37,603 nucleotides of DNA from a bacterium (lineage in GTDB: Bacteria; Sumerlaeota; Sumerlaeia; SLMS01), in assembly GCA_016125005.1 (NCBI GenBank), contig WGMQ01000101.1, positions 1 through 37,603 of the forward strand, in the 5' to 3' direction. The notes under the pieces were generated by a model. It was not told the DNA's origin, ran no database searches, and saw only the letters and a program-made list of their open reading frames with translations. Shown piece after piece: positions 33,335 through 37,603 of the stretch (position 1 is the first letter of the stretch; each line of letters begins with the position of its first letter). Position numbers and translations under genes: made by a program.

Positions 33335-33501
33335 TATTCCAGCGGGGTTGCGCAGGCAGGGCAGCGTCGGCGAAAGGTGGCGCGGCGGGCCTTGACCGGG
33401 ATCACCGTGCCGCAAGACGGGCACACCACCTTGGGTGCACACGCCTCCACCGTATCGGCGTTCACTGGAAATGCAGGGTTCTGTGGTTGACCGCCTGACA
33501 T
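33280..33501 (-). CDS. Small zinc-ribbon protein, 73 aa
   Basis: 73 residues with two Cys pairs, VVCPSCGTVIPVKARRATFRR then RCPACATPLEY, giving a CxxC-18-CxxC zinc ribbon (MJ0042-like layout). The N-terminus is Pro/Ala-rich. AGGGA lies about nine bases before the ATG. It is 62 bases after the glycosyltransferase gene and ends inside the convergent GT-C gene. Function unknown; likely a small DNA-, RNA- or protein-binding domain. The Cys spacing is the main support that it is real. Confidence 0.7.
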   Translation of the reverse strand: MSGGQPQNPAFPVNADTVEACAPKVVCPSCGTVIPVKARRATFRRRCPACATPLEYQLDGSSWRVEEVNSEPS

Positions 33502-33563
33502 GCGCCATTCCCTTCGGACTTCGACAGACCGACCAAGGATCGTGCCATGCGGCTGGATGGAGT

Positions 33564-34697
33564 TTAGCGGGCGAGCTTTTTTGCCAACCGGTCGACGATG
33601 ATCTCGCGCATGGCGGTAGCGATTTCCTCCCAGGTGCGGCTCTGCGGTGGCTTGCGCGCCGGGCCCTTGCCGCGAAGGAGCGCCGCGGTGCACTGCTCGA
33701 TGAAGCGCTGCGGCGAATCGGCCACAAACGCCTCCTCCGCGTAGTCGGCGGAGACGTCCGGGATCGGCGTCGAGACGACCGGACGCCCCGATGCCAGGTA
33801 CTCCGGCGTCTTGGTGGGACTCATGAAGCGCGTCAGGTTGTTTTGGAGCCAGGGGATCAGGCACACGTCGAAGCCACGCAGGTATTCCGGCAGGCGGTCG
33901 TAGGGCTTCGGCCCGAGGTAGTGGAAGTTCGGCTCGGTGAGCGGGATCTTGGTGTCGGCAACAAGCGGTCCCAGGAAGACGATACTCCAGTGGGATCGCT
34001 CGCGACACACCGTGCGGAGCAGTTCCCAGTCGATGCGCTCGTCCACGGCGCCGAAGTAACCGAGGATCGGGCCGCGGATCGGTTTGAGGTCCGCGGGAAT
34101 CTCCCCCTCGCTGGCGCCGCGAGAGAAGTGGGCAAAGTCGATGCCGCTCGGGAAGCAATGGATGTCGCCGTGCCGCCCTTCGATGAGCGAGTGAAGGCTG
34201 CGGCCGCCGGTGAAGACCACATCCGCCTTGGCGAGAATTCGGTTCTCGTCCGTGGTGGCCCGTGAGCTGGCGGACTCGAACTCGCTGTACGGATCCATCA
34301 CGTCATACACAAGCAGGTCGTGGGGTATTCGCGTGATCAAGTCCGCGTAGGCGGGATTCTGGATCCAAAGAATACGCTGTCCCACGGGGGCCTTGGCGAG
34401 GGGCGCGCGGGCCTTCGCGCAGAAGATGCTGCGGGTGGCCGATTCGAGCATGGGCAGGAACCGGGTGAGCGGGAGAAACGGGATGTGCTGGGCCATGAGG
34501 TTCGGCCGCAGCTGGAGCAGCCGTTCCGTGCGCCGCATCTCCATGAAGCGACGAAACCCGACCAGCACGAAGTAGTCGACCTGGTCGCCGTTCTGGGCGA
34601 AGCGGGTCATCAGTTGCTGGGGGCGCTGGAAGAGGTTTCGTTCCCAAACCAGGTGGTTGAGATTGACGATGTGGAGGGGCGTGGCGCGTGACGTCAT
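33564..34697 (-). CDS. Family-1/GT4-like glycosyltransferase
   Basis: 377 residues, GT-B fold. The N-terminal domain has IVNLNHLVWERNLFQRPQQL and the middle has LVYDVMDPYSEFESA. ILGYFGAVDERIDWELL opens the C-terminal domain, where VCLIPWLQNNLTRFMSPTKTPEYLASGRPVVSTPI is the conserved donor-binding E-x7-like region. Related proteins build exopolysaccharide or glycolipid. No membrane span, so cytoplasmic. ATGA overlap with the upstream exported-protein gene indicates coupling. The sugar specificity is not readable. Confidence 0.9.
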   Translation of the reverse strand: MTSRATPLHIVNLNHLVWERNLFQRPQQLMTRFAQNGDQVDYFVLVGFRRFMEMRRTERLLQLRPNLMAQHIPFLPLTRFLPMLESATRSIFCAKARAPLAKAPVGQRILWIQNPAYADLITRIPHDLLVYDVMDPYSEFESASSRATTDENRILAKADVVFTGGRSLHSLIEGRHGDIHCFPSGIDFAHFSRGASEGEIPADLKPIRGPILGYFGAVDERIDWELLRTVCRERSHWSIVFLGPLVADTKIPLTEPNFHYLGPKPYDRLPEYLRGFDVCLIPWLQNNLTRFMSPTKTPEYLASGRPVVSTPIPDVSADYAEEAFVADSPQRFIEQCTAALLRGKGPARKPPQSRTWEEIATAMREIIVDRLAKKLAR

Positions 34698-36547
34698 TGG
34701 TTGGTGGTGGTATCCGGTGCCTCGAGGACGAACTGGAGCAGCAGGTTCTGGCCGCTGTAATTCAGGGTCCAGTAGGTGTCGCCGATGGATTCGCGCAGTT
34801 GCGTGGCGGAGGGGAGTCCCTTCATGCGACGGCTTGCGCGGGCCACGTCTTCGATGACGGCGCCGGACCGGGTAAAGTGAAAGCCGCGCAGTCCGTCCTC
34901 CGTCAGCTTGCCGCGGAACCTGTTGAAGAAGTCCTGTTCCAGCACGCTGGGGGTCGTCGCGTCACCAAGGGCGCGACGCGCCAGCTCGCGCAGTTCCCCG
35001 CCGCTGGTCGTCGAGAGGAACCCGGCGCCCGTTTGCGCGAAGAAGAAACCGAAGCCCGGGTTAGTGACCTGAGTATCGGCCGGGGTTTCCCAAAGCCGCA
35101 GCCCCTGGAAGTCGGTCGAATCCAAATCGATCAACCCCAGATCGGGACTGCTGAGTTGGTCCAGCAATCCGTTGATGATGCGGCTGCTTTCGGAACTGCC
35201 CTTGATGGGAAGAACGAGACCGCTACTGAAGGTCGGGTTGCCGACCGAGTCCTGTCCTGCGAGCCGCATGTAGGTGACCAGTTCGCCAGCCGAACCTTGC
35301 AGCAGGTCGCGCTCAAGCTGCACGCCTGCCATCCCCTCGACGGCGCGGACGACCGCTTCCGTGGCGGCGCGCTGGCCCGGCTGGAGCACCTGCTGCGCCG
35401 CGCGTGCCTGACGATAGAGCACCGCCATGTCGAGCGACAGCGACCCGAAGGATTCCGAATCGCCCGGCACCAAGCTCAGTGCCTTCAGTTCGTTGTCGGG
35501 GGCGACGCGCATCAGCTCGAAGAGGCCCTCTGGTTCGGCAGGAATCGCCAGCGAGGCCTGCGCCCGGATTGCGTCCTTGTCCAGCCGCAGGTTGACCAGC
35601 AGCGGCCCGACGTTCCTCAGCCCCAGCGCATTGGCGGTGCGAATGCTGCGCCCCATCGAGGGGAAGTCGCGCCATTCGCGCAGGTGGTGCGCCACATTCA
35701 TGTAGAAGTAATAGTCGCCAACCTTCGGGCCGAGCCCGGCGCTCGCCTGACGGTAGGCGGGGCTGCCCGTCAGCGAGAACTTGGGATCGTTGTCCGTGTA
35801 GGCCTGGAGGGCTCGCTCCAGCGGCTTGCCGCGCCCCTCGGCCAGGAGCAGGTGGTGGGGCGTCCACGCGTACTCCACGATCACCGGGATCTCTTCCACC
35901 AGACCGAGATCGCTCTCCTTGTCACCCGGAAGCGGTGCGTTGTTTTCCAGAAAGTATTCCAGATGGAAGACCTTGATGCCGGAATACTCGGCGGTGCTGC
36001 GCTTGGCCTCTGTGGGCACAGAACCGAGGGCGCGCTCAAGAAACGCCTCCGCCGCCGCGCGATCCTCCTCGCGGACCTCCGCTGCCAGCACCGAGTCCCA
36101 CTCGACGATCTCGATCCCGTCGGCCTCGTATAGATTGTAGAGAGTCGAGAAGGCCGCGAAGCCCCCGTGGAATGTGGAAGTCACATCGGCCGGGGTGAAG
36201 TGGAAGACCGTGGTGGAGGCCTCGATGCCGCTTCGGATGCCCACGTCCGCAGCAGGAAGCAGCACGGACCACACGGTGCTCAGCGGGTCGACGCTCGCCA
36301 CGGGGATGCGGCTGAGGGCGCGTGAAATGGCCTCGTTTCCTGTGCCGATGCCGAACTCGTCATCCAGGGCCAGCTTCACCGTCGGATTCAGCAGGGCCTG
36401 TTCGCTGCCGTGGTCGAGGCTCTCGACCCAGAACGCCATGTGCGTTTCCGGCGGCATGAAGCGCGTCACCGGCGGGACCGGCTCCTCCGCGCGAAGCTGG
36501 TTGGCGACCAGCAGCAGGGGAGCGAGTGCGAGTACCGGTCGCTTCAT
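34694..36547 (-). CDS. Exported protein of unknown function (DUF3352-like)
   Basis: 617 residues from the Met at 36547, which gives signal peptide MKRPVLALAPLLLVANQLRA. The frame opens at an ATG at 36565 (overlapping the protease stop, ATGA), but AGGAGG stands nine bases before 36547. The mature part alternates helices and strands with repeated short segments (TRFMPPETHMAFWVESLD, VPVIVEYAWTPHHLLLAEG). It resembles DUF3352-like exported proteins, though I cannot confirm it. Lys/Arg clusters and catalytic motifs are absent. It is coupled to the HtrA-like protease upstream and the glycosyltransferase downstream, so an envelope role is inferred. Confidence 0.75.
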   Translation of the reverse strand: MKRPVLALAPLLLVANQLRAEEPVPPVTRFMPPETHMAFWVESLDHGSEQALLNPTVKLALDDEFGIGTGNEAISRALSRIPVASVDPLSTVWSVLLPAADVGIRSGIEASTTVFHFTPADVTSTFHGGFAAFSTLYNLYEADGIEIVEWDSVLAAEVREEDRAAAEAFLERALGSVPTEAKRSTAEYSGIKVFHLEYFLENNAPLPGDKESDLGLVEEIPVIVEYAWTPHHLLLAEGRGKPLERALQAYTDNDPKFSLTGSPAYRQASAGLGPKVGDYYFYMNVAHHLREWRDFPSMGRSIRTANALGLRNVGPLLVNLRLDKDAIRAQASLAIPAEPEGLFELMRVAPDNELKALSLVPGDSESFGSLSLDMAVLYRQARAAQQVLQPGQRAATEAVVRAVEGMAGVQLERDLLQGSAGELVTYMRLAGQDSVGNPTFSSGLVLPIKGSSESSRIINGLLDQLSSPDLGLIDLDSTDFQGLRLWETPADTQVTNPGFGFFFAQTGAGFLSTTSGGELRELARRALGDATTPSVLEQDFFNRFRGKLTEDGLRGFHFTRSGAVIEDVARASRRMKGLPSATQLRESIGDTYWTLNYSGQNLLLQFVLEAPDTTTNQ

Positions 36548-36561
36548 CCTCATGGCCCTCC

Positions 36562-37603
36562 TCATTCGGGGCTGTAGTAGCGGAAGCCTTGGTTGCGGAA
36601 CTGCTCGGAGACCGCAAAGGCGTCGGTGTGGCGCAGGAAATGGTGGACATAATCCACGGGAAGGGCAAAGGCCACGCCCTCCTGAAAGACCGCCTTCAGG
36701 GTGATGAGGCCGACCACCTCGCCGCGCGTGTTGACCAGCGGCCCGCCCGAGTTCCCCGGGTTTACCGCCGCGGTCGTCTGGAGGTAGATCACGTCGTTGA
36801 AATTGCGGGAGAGCGAGGAGACGATGCCCTCGCTGATCGTGTGGTCGAGCACCATGTAACCCATGCCCGGATTACCGACCGCGTAGACGCTGTCGCCCGC
36901 CTCCAGGCTGCCAGACGGCGCGACCACCAGCGGCGTGACGGGGACGCCGAGCTCACGCGCCTTGTCCATGTCGAGCTGGATCACGGCGATGTCCAGCAGG
37001 TCACTGACCGCCACCACCTTGTTGTTCTCGATGCGCTTGCGCTCCCACTGCTCGCCATTCTTCACGAAGACGGTCACCGTCTGGTAAAGCTCGCGCCCCA
37101 CCACATGGTGGTTCGTCACAATCTTGCCGTCGGTGGTCACAAACCAGCCGGTGCCCAAGCCCCCGGGGTTCGACACCAGCACGACGCTTTTCTTCACGTT
37201 CTCCAGCACCTCGCGCTGGGAAAGCATCCCTGCGCTGGTCTTGCCGGAGGAAAAGACGACGGCGCCGGTCGACGGATCGAAGGTCGCAGAGCCAAGCCCG
37301 AGCGGACTCGCGTCGTCCGCCTTCCGGGCCGCCAGGTCGACCTTCTCCAGCACCGAGTCGTGCGGCACGTCGATCACCGTGGGACCGATGTCGATGTAGT
37401 ATTGGTGCGGGGTTTCCTTGACGAGGGCCCCCATGATTTCCCCGCCGCCAAGGAGGCGCCAAAGGAGCAGGTCGTCGCGCTTAATCTCGGGCACGGCGGC
37501 CACGGGCGCGGGAACCACTGCGGGAGCCTCGACTGCGGCCGGTGCCTCAACGGCGCTGGCCGCATCGGCGGGAGAGTCCTGGGCCCGGGCGCCCGCCACC
37601 ACA
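36562..37603 (-). CDS. HtrA/DegP-like trypsin-fold serine protease (N-terminus cut by the window)
   Basis: About 346 residues visible; the true start and most of the signal peptide lie beyond the right edge (AGARAQ looks like a cleavage site). After an Ala/Pro/Val-rich linker and a small N-terminal domain comes the S1C protease domain. The catalytic triad is His in GKIVTNHHVVG, Asp in LLDIAVIQLD and Ser in AAVNPGNSGGPLVN. There is no PDZ domain; the protein ends shortly after the protease fold. Its stop overlaps the next gene (ATGA). Likely a periplasmic quality-control or regulatory protease. Confidence 0.92.
   Translation of the reverse strand, partial: VVAGARAQDSPADAASAVEAPAAVEAPAVVPAPVAAVPEIKRDDLLLWRLLGGGEIMGALVKETPHQYYIDIGPTVIDVPHDSVLEKVDLAARKADDASPLGLGSATFDPSTGAVVFSSGKTSAGMLSQREVLENVKKSVVLVSNPGGLGTGWFVTTDGKIVTNHHVVGRELYQTVTVFVKNGEQWERKRIENNKVVAVSDLLDIAVIQLDMDKARELGVPVTPLVVAPSGSLEAGDSVYAVGNPGMGYMVLDHTISEGIVSSLSRNFNDVIYLQTTAAVNPGNSGGPLVNTRGEVVGLITLKAVFQEGVAFALPVDYVHHFLRHTDAFAVSEQFRNQGFRYYSPE

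Noticed and set aside
34688..36133. 481-codon plus-strand frame opposite the exported protein
   Set aside because: No domain or signal peptide. The minus-strand gene has a signal peptide, a ribosome site and overlaps with its neighbours.
1..37603. CRISPR array, tRNA, rRNA, known riboswitch or replication origin
   Set aside because: No evenly spaced repeats, no clover-leaf or rRNA sequence, and no recognisable riboswitch core was seen on reading. A covariance-model scan (Infernal/Rfam, tRNAscan) would be the decisive test.

Overview
The window is a high-G+C segment of a bacterial chromosome, densely packed with genes on both strands. It carries lpxB (lipid A disaccharide synthase), so the organism has a Gram-negative outer membrane. 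It also carries opcA, an actinobacterial/cyanobacterial-type partner of glucose-6-phosphate dehydrogenase, and several secreted proteins typical of environmental candidate phyla. I cannot fix the phylum from sequence alone; a poorly sampled Gram-negative lineage (Sumerlaeota/Hydrogenedentota or PVC/FCB neighbours) is my inference. I see no rRNA, tRNA, CRISPR array, prophage or intact insertion sequence.

Layout: (1) 1-2.3 kb: the 3' end of an Rpn-like nuclease/transposase gene, convergent with a sigma-54 response regulator that is translationally coupled to a small unknown protein. (2) 2.4-9.3 kb, all plus strand: ylxM, ffh, rpsP, terminator, khpA, rimM, a UbiA-type prenyltransferase, a Gfo/Idh/MocA oxidoreductase and lpxB, covering protein targeting, ribosome maturation and envelope lipid synthesis. 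(3) 9.3-13.8 kb, minus strand: a secreted lamin-tail-domain protein with its own terminator, and the fum-opcA-pgl group for central carbon and pentose phosphate metabolism. (4) 14.0-15.5 kb: a secreted protein made of two copies of one beta-rich domain. It shares a short C-terminal tag (VSDW-x-SF) with the lamin-tail protein. (5) 15.6-18.6 kb, minus strand: a tight operon of a D-amino-acid-dehydrogenase-like flavoprotein, a nitronate monooxygenase-like protein and a QueD-like protein. (6) 18.8-22.9 kb, minus strand: a very large GT-C membrane glycosyltransferase and a rhomboid-like membrane protein lacking the catalytic GxSG.

(7) 23.1-24.6 kb: glnA, preceded by a possible 19-codon leader ORF. 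(8) 24.7-30.6 kb: a carbohydrate unit. A secreted GH31 glycosidase and an MFS sugar:proton symporter are transcribed divergently from a XylR-like AraC-type regulator, with direct and inverted repeats in the shared intergenic region. The parts suggest xylose or alpha-xylosides as inducer and substrate (inference). (9) 30.6-31.8 kb: a sigma-70-family factor behind a long leader rich in inverted repeats. (10) 31.8-37.6 kb: a second GT-C glycosyltransferase, converging on a minus-strand operon of an HtrA-like protease, an unknown exported protein, a GT4-like glycosyltransferase and a small zinc-ribbon protein, the first three joined by ATGA overlaps.

The most interesting unexplained signals are the shared C-terminal tag on two exported proteins, and an A/T-rich 8-mer (GTATAGAC) that recurs in several genes in two reading frames using codons that look uncommon here.
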